From: Flavobacteriales bacterium UBA974
GTDB lineage: Bacteria; Bacteroidota; Bacteroidia; Flavobacteriales_D; Sanyastnellaceae
Reading direction: 5' to 3'
Assembly: GCA_002292405.1 (NCBI GenBank)
Contig: DBBW01000003.1
Coordinates: 54,886-118,885 of the forward strand
Length of the DNA: 64,000 nucleotides
The notes under the pieces are model-generated. The model had not been told where the DNA came from. It searched no databases and saw nothing but the letters and a program-made list of their open reading frames with translations. The translations under genes and the position numbers were made by a program. Below, piece after piece: positions 1 to 8,785 of the stretch (its first letter is position 1; the number at the start of each line of letters is the position of its first letter).

Positions 1-531
1 TTTAAACTCGTTCGCAATTGTATCTATTTTCCCAGCGAGATATCTATAATCTCCAGTGGAAGTTATAAAAGTTGCCCAGGCCGAATCCCCTTTTTGAGCG
101 AGTTTAAACTTTCCTATCGATGTGTCCCAGACAGAGTTAATTAACTCACCCCTAACCGGAACAAGATTTTCTAAAGGACTCACCTCAAGTTTAACCCGAT
201 AATCTTTAGTTCTTAACGAATCTATCCAATCACCTGTCCAAACTCCCCCACCCCACTCTCCCGTCCACGACCCCCCAAAAACAGGCACTGAATAACAGCC
301 ATCGCCCAGTGATTTCACAAAAATGTCCTCCACCCCATTTTTAACCACTAAACCCCCATCTATTTTCTCTGTAAGCACCGTAACGCATGTAGAATCATCA
401 AGCGTAAATACGGCGGAATAAAAAAGGTGCTCAACCGATTTTTTTTGACCAGTTGAGCACCCAAACAACATTAAAGCAGCGACAAACAAAGTCGCTAAAT
501 ATGAGATATATATTCCCCTACCCGGTATCAA
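1..531 (-). CDS. TlpA/peroxiredoxin-family lipoprotein, N-terminal part (runs off left edge)
   Basis: The minus-strand frame stays open for 177 codons from a TTG at 531 to the window edge. The first residues form a hydrophobic signal ending in a lipobox (LMLFGC, Cys25), so the protein is probably an outer- or inner-membrane lipoprotein. The mature part contains GSWTGEW, then ATFITSTGDYRYLAGKI near its end. The T(E/P)TGDYRYLxG motif is characteristic of Bacteroidota TlpA-like thiol-disulfide/redoxin lipoproteins, in which a thioredoxin fold with CxxC follows; that half lies outside the window. The TTG start overlaps the TGA of the preceding aldehyde dehydrogenase gene, which suggests one transcript. 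The start is inferred: the next in-frame ATG (Met21) would leave no signal peptide. Family assignment is fairly sure, redox activity is not visible. Confidence 0.72.
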   Translation of the reverse strand, partial: MIPGRGIYISYLATLFVAALMLFGCSTGQKKSVEHLFYSAVFTLDDSTCVTVLTEKIDGGLVVKNGVEDIFVKSLGDGCYSVPVFGGSWTGEWGGGVWTGDWIDSLRTKDYRVKLEVSPLENLVPVRGELINSVWDTSIGKFKLAQKGDSAWATFITSTGDYRYLAGKIDTIANEFK

Positions 532-2057
532 AGGTCGAATTTTATTCCCTGAGCTAAAGGCAGATCTTTACCATAGTTGATGGTGTTTGTTTGGCGTCTC
601 ATATATGCCTTCCAAGCATCAGATCCACTCTCTCGACCACCACCAGTTTCTTTCTCTCCCCCGAAAGCCCCCCCTATTTCAGCTCCAGATGTTCCAATAT
701 TCACGTTAGCAATTCCACAATCAGAACCAGCTGCAGATAAAAACAACTCAGCTTCACGGAGGTTGTTCGTCATGATAGCAGATGATAAACCTTGAACCAC
801 ACCGTTTTGCATCGCTATAGCTTCTTCAACGGTTTCGTATTTCATAATGTAAAGAATAGGTGCGAAAGTCTCGTGTTGAACGATTTGCATTTGGTTATTA
901 ACCTCAGCAATAGCTGGTCTAACGTAACAACCACTTTCATAACCCTCTCCCTCAAGAACCCCGCCAGGAACAAGCACAGTTCCACCCTGCTCTTCAACAG
1001 CCTTAAGGGCCGCCAAGTACCCATCGACAGCAAGCGTATCGATAAGCGGACCTACATGATTGTTTTCATCGAGTGGATCTCCGATTCGAACCTGTTTGTA
1101 GGCTTGTGTAAGCTGGTCTTTAACTTTTTCGTAAATACTAGAGTGAACGATAACCCTCCTTGTACTTGTGCAACGCTGTCCACAAGTACCAACAGCACCA
1201 AACACAGCGGCTGGAACAACAACTTTAAGATCAGCATCAGGTGTGATGATTAGAGCGTTGTTTCCACCTAACTCTAACAATGATCGGCCCAAACGAGCTG
1301 CAACTGCCTGAGCAACAATTTTACCCATACGCGTAGATCCTGTAGCACTAATAAGCGGAACACGCCTGTCACCACTTAACATTTCACCCACTTTATAATC
1401 TCCATTAACTACACAAGAAATACCCTCAGGGACACCATTGGCTTCAGCCACTTCAACCCAAATGTTTTGGCAAGCAATTGCACAAAGAGGAGTTTTCTCA
1501 GAAGGCTTCCAAACACAAACATCACCCGACACCCATGCAAGAGCAGTATTCCAGCACCAAACAGCAACAGGGAAGTTAAAGGCAGAAATAATTCCAACAG
1601 TTCCCAGTGGGTGATACTGCTCGTACATCCGGTGATTCCGGCGCTCTGAATGCATTGTGAGACCATAAAGCATTCGGCTTTGTCCCAATGCAAAATCACA
1701 AATATCAATCATCTCCTGAACCTCACCGAGACCCTCTTGATAACTCTTCCCCATTTCGTAGGAAACTAAAGCCCCTAATGACTTCTTCTTTTCGCGAAGA
1801 GCGTCACCAAATTGACGAACCACCTCACCACGCTCTGGGGCGCTCCACTTCTTCCATTCAATAAAAGCTTTGCTTGCTGCATCCACAACAACACTATAAT
1901 CACTTGATGTAGAGGTGGTTACGCGCGCTATTGTTTTTCCATCTGTCGGAGAAACAGAATCAATATGTGGGCCCGAACCCAATGTACGGCCTCCGATCAT
2001 GACACCCGGATTTGTGTCTTTAATACCCAAATCGGTAAGAACTTTTTGAATATCCAT
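528..2057 (-). CDS. ALDH7-family aldehyde dehydrogenase (alpha-aminoadipic semialdehyde dehydrogenase-like)
   Basis: NAD-dependent aldehyde dehydrogenase of the ALDH7/antiquitin type, which oxidises alpha-aminoadipic semialdehyde (piperideine-6-carboxylate) in lysine breakdown and other aldehydes. From the ATG at 2057 it has 509 residues, the usual ALDH7 length. Visible motifs are the general-base segment LLELGGNNAL and the catalytic loop GTCGQRCTSTRR with the nucleophilic Cys at about residue 296. The family's oxyanion and NAD-binding segments (SAFNFPVAVW, ATGSTRMGK) are also present. The open frame extends upstream to 2102, but a TATCTTTG promoter box lies at 2092-2099, so the start at 2057 (MDIQKVL) is preferred. 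A probable redoxin lipoprotein follows directly. Exact substrate is inferred from family only. Confidence 0.9.
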   Translation of the reverse strand: MDIQKVLTDLGIKDTNPGVMIGGRTLGSGPHIDSVSPTDGKTIARVTTSTSSDYSVVVDAASKAFIEWKKWSAPERGEVVRQFGDALREKKKSLGALVSYEMGKSYQEGLGEVQEMIDICDFALGQSRMLYGLTMHSERRNHRMYEQYHPLGTVGIISAFNFPVAVWCWNTALAWVSGDVCVWKPSEKTPLCAIACQNIWVEVAEANGVPEGISCVVNGDYKVGEMLSGDRRVPLISATGSTRMGKIVAQAVAARLGRSLLELGGNNALIITPDADLKVVVPAAVFGAVGTCGQRCTSTRRVIVHSSIYEKVKDQLTQAYKQVRIGDPLDENNHVGPLIDTLAVDGYLAALKAVEEQGGTVLVPGGVLEGEGYESGCYVRPAIAEVNNQMQIVQHETFAPILYIMKYETVEEAIAMQNGVVQGLSSAIMTNNLREAELFLSAAGSDCGIANVNIGTSGAEIGGAFGGEKETGGGRESGSDAWKAYMRRQTNTINYGKDLPLAQGIKFDL

Positions 2058-2091
2058 GTAATAAGATAATTTTTTGCTGTTAATTGCGGTG

Positions 2092-2099
2092 CAAAGATA
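2092..2099 (-). promoter_or_regulatory. Bacteroidota -7 promoter box (TATCTTTG) for the aldehyde dehydrogenase
   Basis: The minus strand reads TATCTTTG, an exact match to the Bacteroidota housekeeping -7 consensus TAnnTTTG. It lies 35 nt upstream of the ATG at 2057. No clear TTTG -33 box sits at the usual 19-nt spacing. Confidence 0.65.
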
Positions 2100-2113
2100 C
2101 AATTAGAATTACC

Positions 2114-2632
2114 GTGGATTTAGAAAGACACAAAGAACAGGTGCGTTTAAAGAGAAATGAAAATATTACGTTTTTCAAAAGACTCAAAAAGACGAACCCC
2201 CAGAAACTTGACGCACTTATTCATCCCCTTCACGAAGAGGTGTTTGAATGTACCGACTGCTTAAAGTGTGCGAATTGCTGTAAAACAACGAGTCCAATCT
2301 TTTCAGGAAAGGATATAAAAAGAATATCTAAGTATTTAAGGTTGAGCCCACAAGGGTTAGAGGAGAGCTATCTAAAAAGAGATTCAGACGAGTATTTCGT
2401 GCTAAAGAAATCACCATGCGTTTTTTTAGGTGATGACAACTACTGCAGCATTTATAGTGTGCGGCCTAAAGCCTGTCAAGAATTTCCCCACACAAACAGA
2501 AGGCGACAATACCAAATACTTGAGCTTACTCGAGCTAACACCGAGGTGTGTCCAGCTGCGTTTGAAATTGTTGATAAACTGAAAAAGAAACTTAATCTTA
2601 ACAAGCCAGACAAATCTGGAAACAAATACTAA
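2114..2632 (+). CDS. YkgJ-family cysteine-cluster protein
   Basis: A 172-residue cytoplasmic protein of the YkgJ/CxxCxxCC (zinc- or iron-chelating) family. The cysteine signature is visible: a cluster CTDCLKCANCC, then SPCVFL, NYCSIY and KACQEFP, with a last Cys in EVCPAAF. These probably bind a metal or Fe-S centre; no biochemical role is established for the family. A GTG start at 2114 gives MDLERHKEQ, which fits the usual N-terminus; an upstream in-frame ATG at 2084 (MRCKDTIRI) is possible but would overlap the divergent promoter. The gene converges on mnmG with one base between the stops. Confidence 0.8.
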   Translation: MDLERHKEQVRLKRNENITFFKRLKKTNPQKLDALIHPLHEEVFECTDCLKCANCCKTTSPIFSGKDIKRISKYLRLSPQGLEESYLKRDSDEYFVLKKSPCVFLGDDNYCSIYSVRPKACQEFPHTNRRRQYQILELTRANTEVCPAAFEIVDKLKKKLNLNKPDKSGNKY

Positions 2633-2633
2633 C

Positions 2634-4502
2634 CTATCTCCCTAAGTATATAAGCAGAACACTCACATCAGAGGCGCTCACTCCGGAGATATTAGCTGCC
2701 TCACCAAGTGTTTTGGGTTTTCTATCAGAGAGTTTCTGTTTTGCCTCAGAGCTAAGTGATGCAAGCTTAAAATACTCTAAATCATTAGGAATTTTCAACC
2801 CTTCGAGTTTTGACATGCGATCTGCCATTACTTGCTCCTTCTCAATATAACCCTCATATTTAGCCTGAATTTCCACCTGCTCAATCACGTCTTTTTCCAT
2901 CTCGGACAACAATGATAGTTCTGGGATTTCGTCTATCATAGACAGTAGATTAATATGAGGCCTTGTAAGTAATTGCTTAGCCTTAACACGTTGCTTAAGC
3001 TCAGAACTCCCCTTTTTCTTAAGAAAAGCATTTGCTCCTTCAGGATTAATTGAGGTTTTCTCGAGTGTTTTTCTAACACCCTTAACCGAGACTTGTTTTT
3101 TCTCTAAAAGACTTAACCGCTCTTCAGAGGCCAAACCTATTTTATGTCCAAGTGGTGTGAGGCGCTCATCAGCATTGTCCTGCCTAAGCAATATTCTGTA
3201 TTCAGCCCTTGATGTGAACATTCTATAAGGCTCGTCAGTACCTTTTGTAACAAGATCGTCAACAAGAACACCTATATAAGCATCTGAACGACTAAGAATA
3301 ACCGGCTCATTGTTCCACGTGGAACGCGCGGCATTTATTCCAGCCATTAAACCCTGACACGCAGCTTCCTCATATCCAGTAGTACCATTTATTTGCCCAG
3401 CAAAGTATAGGTTGCTTACTGAAGATGTTTCTAAGCTATGTTTAAGCTGAGTAGGAGGGAAGTAGTCATATTCAACAGCATAACCAGGCCTGAACATTTT
3501 CGAATTTTCAAAACCCGGGATGAGTTTTAGCGCAGCGTGTTGAACTTCTTCAGGAAGGCTTGTTGAAAAACCATTTAGATAAATCTCTATTGTATTTCTT
3601 CCCTCCGGCTCAACAAACAATTGATGCCGACTTTTATCTGCAAAACGATCTATTTTATCTTCAATACTAGGGCAATACCTTGGCCCAAGACCTTGTATAC
3701 GGCCATTAAACATTGGAGATCTTTCAAAACCACTTCTCAACACATCATGAACCTCAGCGTTTGTGTACGCAATATGGCAAGGCAGCTGTTCGCTTAAATC
3801 CTTACGCTTTTTTAGAAAAGAAAAATGTGTAGGGTTGTCGTCCCCAGGTTGTCGCTCCATCTTTGTGAAATCAAGACTTCTGCCATCAATTCTCGGCGGT
3901 GTACCCGTTTTCATGCGGCCACTCTTAAACCCCAACTCTACCAACTGCTCCGTTATACCTAATGACGCTCGCTCCCCAGCACGCCCACCTCCAAACTGCT
4001 TTTCTCCAATGTGCATAAGACCATTTAAGAAAGTACCGTTAGTCAGCACAACAGCCTTTCCTCTTATTTCAGACCCTAGCGCTGTCCTAACCCCCACACA
4101 CCTGTCACCTTCTAAAATTACCCCCGTAACAGAGTCTTGCCAAAAATCAAGGCCAGGAGTTTTTTCAAGCATTTCTCTCCAGGTTAAGGCGAAATGGTAT
4201 TTGTCATTTTGTGTACGAGGGCTCCACATAGCTGGACCCTTAGAACGATTTAACATTCTAAACTGAATAGCACTTTCATCACTCACAAGCCCACTATAAC
4301 CCCCCAACGCATCAACTTCCCTGACAATTTGTCCCTTAGCCACACCGCCCATTGCGGGGTTACACGACATTTGACCAATAACACCCATATTCATGGTCAC
4401 AAGTAGCGTTTTAGCACCAGTATTAGCCGCCGCCGCCGCCGCCTCATTGCCAGCGTGCCCCGCACCAACCACTATAACATCGTAAGAAGTATGAAATTTC
4501 AA
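2634..4502 (-). CDS. mnmG: tRNA uridine-5-carboxymethylaminomethyl modification enzyme MnmG (GidA)
   Basis: FAD- and NADH-dependent subunit of the MnmE-MnmG complex, which installs the cmnm5/nm5 group on wobble U34 of certain tRNAs using methylene-THF. The 622-residue length is standard. The N-terminus has the dinucleotide-binding motif [12 protein letters not shown], followed by MSCNPAMGG and TGTFLNG. Further family motifs are [14 protein letters not shown] ([11 protein letters not shown]) and the C-terminal [19 protein letters not shown] helical domain. A six-unit GCC repeat encodes an alanine run at residues 20-25. It is the last gene of the operon DUF4175 / RsbW-like / ybeY / mnmG, 8 nt after ybeY. 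A parS-like 16-mer lies inside the coding sequence. Confidence 0.97.
   Translation of the reverse strand: MKFHTSYDVIVVGAGHAGNEAAAAAANTGAKTLLVTMNMGVIGQMSCNPAMGGVAKGQIVREVDALGGYSGLVSDESAIQFRMLNRSKGPAMWSPRTQNDKYHFALTWREMLEKTPGLDFWQDSVTGVILEGDRCVGVRTALGSEIRGKAVVLTNGTFLNGLMHIGEKQFGGGRAGERASLGITEQLVELGFKSGRMKTGTPPRIDGRSLDFTKMERQPGDDNPTHFSFLKKRKDLSEQLPCHIAYTNAEVHDVLRSGFERSPMFNGRIQGLGPRYCPSIEDKIDRFADKSRHQLFVEPEGRNTIEIYLNGFSTSLPEEVQHAALKLIPGFENSKMFRPGYAVEYDYFPPTQLKHSLETSSVSNLYFAGQINGTTGYEEAACQGLMAGINAARSTWNNEPVILSRSDAYIGVLVDDLVTKGTDEPYRMFTSRAEYRILLRQDNADERLTPLGHKIGLASEERLSLLEKKQVSVKGVRKTLEKTSINPEGANAFLKKKGSSELKQRVKAKQLLTRPHINLLSMIDEIPELSLLSEMEKDVIEQVEIQAKYEGYIEKEQVMADRMSKLEGLKIPNDLEYFKLASLSSEAKQKLSDRKPKTLGEAANISGVSASDVSVLLIYLGR
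3311..3326. other. parS-like site (TGTTCCACGTGGAACG) inside mnmG
   Basis: The sequence TGTTCCACGTGGAACG contains the perfect 14-bp palindrome GTTCCACGTGGAAC. This matches the chromosomal ParB-binding parS consensus TGTTNCACGTGNAACA at 15 of 16 positions, the last base differing. It encodes Arg-Ser-Thr-Trp-Asn-Asn in MnmG. parS sites usually cluster near oriC, often within genes. ParB itself is not in this window, so function is inferred from the motif alone. Confidence 0.6.
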
Positions 4503-4510
4503 GTTTGAAT

Positions 4511-4939
4511 TTATTTAGAATGTTCCACATGGAACACTTTTAACGCAACATTTTCGGCGGCCCTCATTTTCTTTACCTCCGTCTCTGTTTTATCTCTTAG
4601 ACCCAACAAATGTAATACCCCATGAACCATAACTCTACGAAGCTCATGCTGTATTAACACCCCCTCTTGTTTTGCGTTTTCTTTAACCCTGTCATAAGAA
4701 ATAAATAAATCCCCACCTATAACATCTTTTTCGGTATAATCGAAGGTTATTATGTCAGTGTAATAGTTGTGATTGAGATACTGATTATTTAGATCTAATA
4801 AGTAGTCGTCAGAGCAAATAATTACACCAATATTGCCCAACTTTTTTCCATTAGACGAAATGACACTTGAGATCCACTCCCTAACTCCTTTACGATTTTT
4901 TATTCTACACGAAGAGTCTAAGTCGTTAAAATAGATCAC
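4511..4939 (-). CDS. ybeY: Endoribonuclease YbeY (rRNA maturation)
   Basis: Single-strand-specific metal-dependent endoribonuclease involved in 16S rRNA 3'-end processing and ribosome quality control. At 142 residues it is of normal size. The signature TFDYTE...[11 protein letters not shown] and the metal motif [13 protein letters not shown] are visible. In the canonical motif HGxLHLxGYDH three histidines bind zinc. Here the third position is Asp (RDK), a substitution I recall as usual in Bacteroidota YbeY and probably still a metal ligand. It lies between the RsbW-like ATPase (19 nt upstream) and mnmG (8 nt downstream). The C-terminus VFHVEHSK is encoded by a second parS-like sequence. Confidence 0.93.
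   Translation of the reverse strand: MIYFNDLDSSCRIKNRKGVREWISSVISSNGKKLGNIGVIICSDDYLLDLNNQYLNHNYYTDIITFDYTEKDVIGGDLFISYDRVKENAKQEGVLIQHELRRVMVHGVLHLLGLRDKTETEVKKMRAAENVALKVFHVEHSK
4521..4536. other. second parS-like site (TGTTCCACATGGAACA) at the end of ybeY
   Basis: TGTTCCACATGGAACA differs from the ideal 16-mer TGTTCCACGTGGAACA at one base (G to A at 4529), so the inner palindrome is imperfect. It lies 1.2 kb from the near-perfect site at 3311. It encodes FHVEH in the YbeY tail. Binding is unproven, and central CG changes can weaken ParB contact. Confidence 0.4.
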
Positions 4940-4958
4940 AATTTATCAGTTGTGGGAT

Positions 4959-5372
4959 TTATCTAAGCACCCCAGTAAAGACAAGCTCGATGATTCTTCC
5001 ATTATCCTCAAAGAAGCATTCGTCAGCAAGGTTACGCATGAGAAACACACCCCTCCGATTTGGGCGCTCAAGATTTTCAGGTGCAGTAGGATCTGGGAGG
5101 TTTTCATAATCAAAACCAGCACCTTCGTCAGAGATTCTAAAAAACAAATCCTTCCCCCTTTTCTCATATTCGACAGAAACACTTTTATTAATATCAAGCT
5201 TGTTTCCATGAACGATAGCATTGTTCACACCCTCTGTCATTGCGATTAAAATGTCTCCATAATGTTCCTCAATAACACTATGTTGTTCGCACATCTCATC
5301 AATGAGGCGTTCAACGATAGCTATATTTTCTGGCTTTGATTCGAAGCTTAGCTCTTGCATAATTGATGACAT
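4959..5372 (-). CDS. RsbW-like ATP-binding protein (anti-sigma factor/serine kinase fold)
   Basis: A 137-residue single-domain GHKL ATPase of the RsbW/SpoIIAB type (HATPase_c_2). The N-box EGVNNAIVHGN, the G1 box DEGAGFDYENLPDP and the G2 box NRRGVFLMRNLAD are all present, so ATP binding is likely. Classical relatives phosphorylate an anti-anti-sigma factor and sequester a sigma factor. No STAS partner or sigma gene lies nearby. The position between the DUF4175 gene and ybeY is one I recall from other Flavobacteriia, so the role may not be stress-sigma control. Met5 (MQELSFE) is an alternative start. Confidence 0.85.
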   Translation of the reverse strand: MSSIMQELSFESKPENIAIVERLIDEMCEQHSVIEEHYGDILIAMTEGVNNAIVHGNKLDINKSVSVEYEKRGKDLFFRISDEGAGFDYENLPDPTAPENLERPNRRGVFLMRNLADECFFEDNGRIIELVFTGVLR

Positions 5373-5387
5373 AACATTAAAAACAAA

Positions 5388-8300
5388 TTACTCAACGTCT
5401 AAAGTATTAAAATAATCGTTGACTTTATCCCGATAATAAGGAACTAAATCAGCAGGCACTGTTCGTAACAATTCTAACTCATTAGCCTTATTTCGCAGAT
5501 AATCAATCGTTTGTGGAGAGTCAGGGTGTAAACCTTGATTACCAACCCGTGATTTTCGTTCATTTTTCTCTCCCCTTATTCTATCTGCTTCTTCCGCATC
5601 AAGTAATCTTGATAAAACATCACGTTGTCTTTCAAGAGTGCTGATATCTACATTTCTGTTTATAATATCTCGCTCCAGCTCCTCCATTTCCTGAGCAATT
5701 TGCTTCATATCATTCCCTTCACCAGACCCGTCTTCATTTAAATCTTTTGCCCTTTGTTTTGCCATTTCCCGCAAAGCAGCTTGTTGAGCAGCCATTTCCG
5801 CAAGCTGCTTGCTCATTCCTTGCCCTTTTTTACCAGACTCTCCTTTGTTAGAATTTTCACCCATCTGCTTTTTCATTTGCTCTAGCTTTTTCCCCAATGC
5901 CTCCTGCATTTTTTTCATATCACCCGCCTTTGGAGAGGGTTTAGACCCAGAACCACCAGGCTTATTGCAATTTCCGGAGCCAGGGTTTTTACACTCCTGT
6001 TTATTTTGCATCTGTTTAAGTGCCTCATCAAGAAGTAAAGCAAGGTTGTTAAAGGATGTCATGACATATTGTTGATTCGTCACGATTTCACTGGTTCTTC
6101 TATCAGCAAACCCAACCAATGCCTTATCCATATGATGGTTTACAAGGCCTATTTCTCTATTTACAGCACTGGCCAACTGCCGCACCCTTAGCGACAATTC
6201 AAATAAAGAATCAGCTACCATTTTAGATCCATCTTTAAGAAAACGCTGGGTTTTACCATGTGTAACATACCTAGGGTCCTGCGATTCAGTAGCTCTAAGA
6301 TTAGCCATTAACTCTTCTTCATCGAATGAGAGCGTTATAATATTCTCCAACAATGCCCTTAGAGCCTCCATATCTTCTTCTTCACTCTCCTCCTGAGATT
6401 GCATTTGCATGCTTTCCAATTTTTGAGCAAGATCTTTCATTTTTTCAGCAGCGCTTTTTTGTTTTTCCGCAGCCTTTTTCTCTTTGCCTTTTTCCAAATC
6501 CTCGGTGCTTTCTTTTTGGTCTTCAGAAATAGAATTTTCTTCCTCTTGACTATCGAGCATTGGATTGGGATTTTCAAGATCAGTATTGTCCTTTTCCAAT
6601 GCGTTCAATCTCACCTTTAATTCGTCAAAAGCGTCATTCAACGTCTCTTGTTCTTTTTTCAACTGATCGCCAGGAAGCTCCTCGCCCTCAGTCTTTTTTG
6701 CTAAATCATCCTGTTTCTCAGCCAAATCCCTCAATTCTTCAACAAGTTCTTCCATTTTAACCTCCCATTCCAATTGTTTAAATTGCTCTAAGGCCCGATC
6801 TAATTCTTTCTCTAAAGCGTCTTGACCAACATCCATCTTGTCGAGCTGTTTTTGCAATTCGTCAGGATTCATGTCTTCCATTAGCTCCTGCATTTTCTCA
6901 TAAAGCTCACGCAGTTCTTCAGACATCACATCATTCATAATTTTCTGAAGCTCTTCCTGCTTTTCCATTATCCTTTCGTTCTGTGGAGAAAACTCGTTAA
7001 GGCGCTCATTTTTTATTTGGTTGGCCTTTTTAACCTCATCAAGCTCATTTTTTAACTCTTCCTGTTTTTCAAGCAATTCTTCAAGAGCTTTTTTATCCTG
7101 CCAGTCCATTTCTTGCTCTTCTCTTAGCCTTTCTTTAAAAGACTCCATCTCTCTCCTTAACTCCTCAGCCCTTTCTACAGCATCTTCAATATTTGAGGCT
7201 ATTTCATCATCAGACTCATCTCTTTCCGCCAGTAAATCTTGCTTAGTAGGAGCGGAAAAGACACCTGTTGAGGTTTTAGTAGACTTTGCACCATTTACCC
7301 CATCATTGTCCCAAACCTCCATCCAATACTCAATTGTTTCCCCAGCGATTAATTCTCGATCCTGAAAGTCCCAAACGAAAAAGACATTGTCGTTTTTCCC
7401 CCTTGGTCTATCAATAATGGTATAGTCAACAGGTTTTTTACCAACCTTTCTAACCGCAAAAGCTAGCTTAGAAAAACCATAATCGTCACTAACACTACCA
7501 GAAAAATATTTTATTTTTCTAGAAATACTATCTTCACTTTCTTCTATTTTTATAATAGGCTTTCTATCTGAGATAACCCTTATCGAATATCTCATAGAAT
7601 CCACCGCACCCAACTCTTCGTTTTCTGGAATAAACCAATATGGCAAAGTGTTTATAGAGCGCCAGGAAGCTGAAAAGATATTTCCTGTTATATTTTTTGG
7701 AGCTACTAATGAATCCCCAATCCACATTCTTAAACGATCTGCGTCTTTTACCCTGCACTCCCAACTTAACGAAGTTCCCTCAGCAACCACAATATCTCCA
7801 TTGTTGTATTGTGTAACCTGCTCAAGACCAGTATATCCAGGAGGGTCAGCAACAAGGGTAAATTCTTTAACAAGCGGAACAGGCAAGGCTAAAAGCGTAT
7901 AAATAGGAGAGTCCCACCCATTTGCAGAACATTTAAAATCTGTGTCTAACCTTAGTGACGTAAAAGTGTAGCGGAACATATCTCCAACAAGACGCTCCAT
8001 TCTATACCTGTTTCCGCCCTCTTCAAGGAAAACAGTCGAGGGAATAGATGAGCCCACAATCTTTACAATAAAATCAAACCGCTCACCCTTAGGCGCCTTC
8101 AAAGGCACAGATACAACTTCATATCTGAACGGCGCTGGGGTTTCGAAAGAGGTTCTATGGTTAATAAGCCTATCAGTAGACTCAGAAACGATAAGGGGCC
8201 TCCAGAGAAGAATAACGGTTAGCACTAAAACAGGCCCTAGTGTGTACTTTAGATACACAAGGTTTTCACTTAAGTCAATTGCCTTCGTAAAAGCTATGGG

Positions 8301-8723
8301 GCTCAGTTCCGATATTTTCTGATCGACACTTGCAGTTAATAAATCATTGTTATCAGAATGGGAGTCGTCATTCATTTGGCCTGAAAGCTGAAGAGTATTT
8401 AACAGCTTATCCCCAACCTCAGGAAAGTGATCCCCAACGATGCGGCTTGCATCCTCATGGCTAATAATCCTACCTAAACGAAAAAGCTTTAACAAAGGCA
8501 GAATCACCATTACCAACAACACAACAGCTACAAGGAAAGCAAACCCCCAGAACAAAACGGTTCGCGTAAGCACGCCAAACCGCCCTAAAAACTCAATCCC
8601 AGTCAGGATTAAAAAACCAACAGTTACAACTCCTGCGGCCACGATAGAGCCCCGCAACGCCTGATTGCGGTAATACTTTCTGATAAAAGCATCCAGTTTT
8701 TCTATTAGAGAGTTGTAAATCAT
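5388..8723 (-). CDS. DUF4175-family large membrane protein with long coiled coil
   Basis: A 1111-residue membrane protein of unknown function. Two hydrophobic segments lie at about residues 22-46 and 53-79, and a third at about 152-172, followed by a large predicted periplasmic beta-rich part (about 190-490). From about 495 to 780 there is a very charged Glu/Lys/Gln-rich coiled coil with many EEL, KQEEL and LEEL heptads. A Gly/Ser/Lys/Gln-rich linker with short QM/KKM repeats follows at about 905-1000, then a conserved tail containing LLDAEEADRIRGE and TVPADLVPYYRDKVNDYF. This architecture matches the Bacteroidota DUF4175 family. It is the first gene of the operon leading to ybeY and mnmG. 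No enzymatic motif was seen; a scaffold or envelope role is only a guess. Confidence 0.85.
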   Translation of the reverse strand: MIYNSLIEKLDAFIRKYYRNQALRGSIVAAGVVTVGFLILTGIEFLGRFGVLTRTVLFWGFAFLVAVVLLVMVILPLLKLFRLGRIISHEDASRIVGDHFPEVGDKLLNTLQLSGQMNDDSHSDNNDLLTASVDQKISELSPIAFTKAIDLSENLVYLKYTLGPVLVLTVILLWRPLIVSESTDRLINHRTSFETPAPFRYEVVSVPLKAPKGERFDFIVKIVGSSIPSTVFLEEGGNRYRMERLVGDMFRYTFTSLRLDTDFKCSANGWDSPIYTLLALPVPLVKEFTLVADPPGYTGLEQVTQYNNGDIVVAEGTSLSWECRVKDADRLRMWIGDSLVAPKNITGNIFSASWRSINTLPYWFIPENEELGAVDSMRYSIRVISDRKPIIKIEESEDSISRKIKYFSGSVSDDYGFSKLAFAVRKVGKKPVDYTIIDRPRGKNDNVFFVWDFQDRELIAGETIEYWMEVWDNDGVNGAKSTKTSTGVFSAPTKQDLLAERDESDDEIASNIEDAVERAEELRREMESFKERLREEQEMDWQDKKALEELLEKQEELKNELDEVKKANQIKNERLNEFSPQNERIMEKQEELQKIMNDVMSEELRELYEKMQELMEDMNPDELQKQLDKMDVGQDALEKELDRALEQFKQLEWEVKMEELVEELRDLAEKQDDLAKKTEGEELPGDQLKKEQETLNDAFDELKVRLNALEKDNTDLENPNPMLDSQEEENSISEDQKESTEDLEKGKEKKAAEKQKSAAEKMKDLAQKLESMQMQSQEESEEEDMEALRALLENIITLSFDEEELMANLRATESQDPRYVTHGKTQRFLKDGSKMVADSLFELSLRVRQLASAVNREIGLVNHHMDKALVGFADRRTSEIVTNQQYVMTSFNNLALLLDEALKQMQNKQECKNPGSGNCNKPGGSGSKPSPKAGDMKKMQEALGKKLEQMKKQMGENSNKGESGKKGQGMSKQLAEMAAQQAALREMAKQRAKDLNEDGSGEGNDMKQIAQEMEELERDIINRNVDISTLERQRDVLSRLLDAEEADRIRGEKNERKSRVGNQGLHPDSPQTIDYLRNKANELELLRTVPADLVPYYRDKVNDYFNTLDVE

Positions 8724-8785
8724 ATTAAGACCCTTAAAGGTACGTATCTTACGCTTTCATTTGTTACTAATCAAGAATATCAGAC

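Noticed and set aside
2084-2113. Upstream ATG start of the YkgJ-like gene
   Set aside because: It would place the start in the divergent promoter, and the extra residues do not resemble the family N-terminus.
5809-7365. Several plus-strand open frames opposite the DUF4175 coiled coil
   Set aside because: They are Phe/Ser/Leu-rich antisense shadows of Glu/Lys-rich coding sequence.
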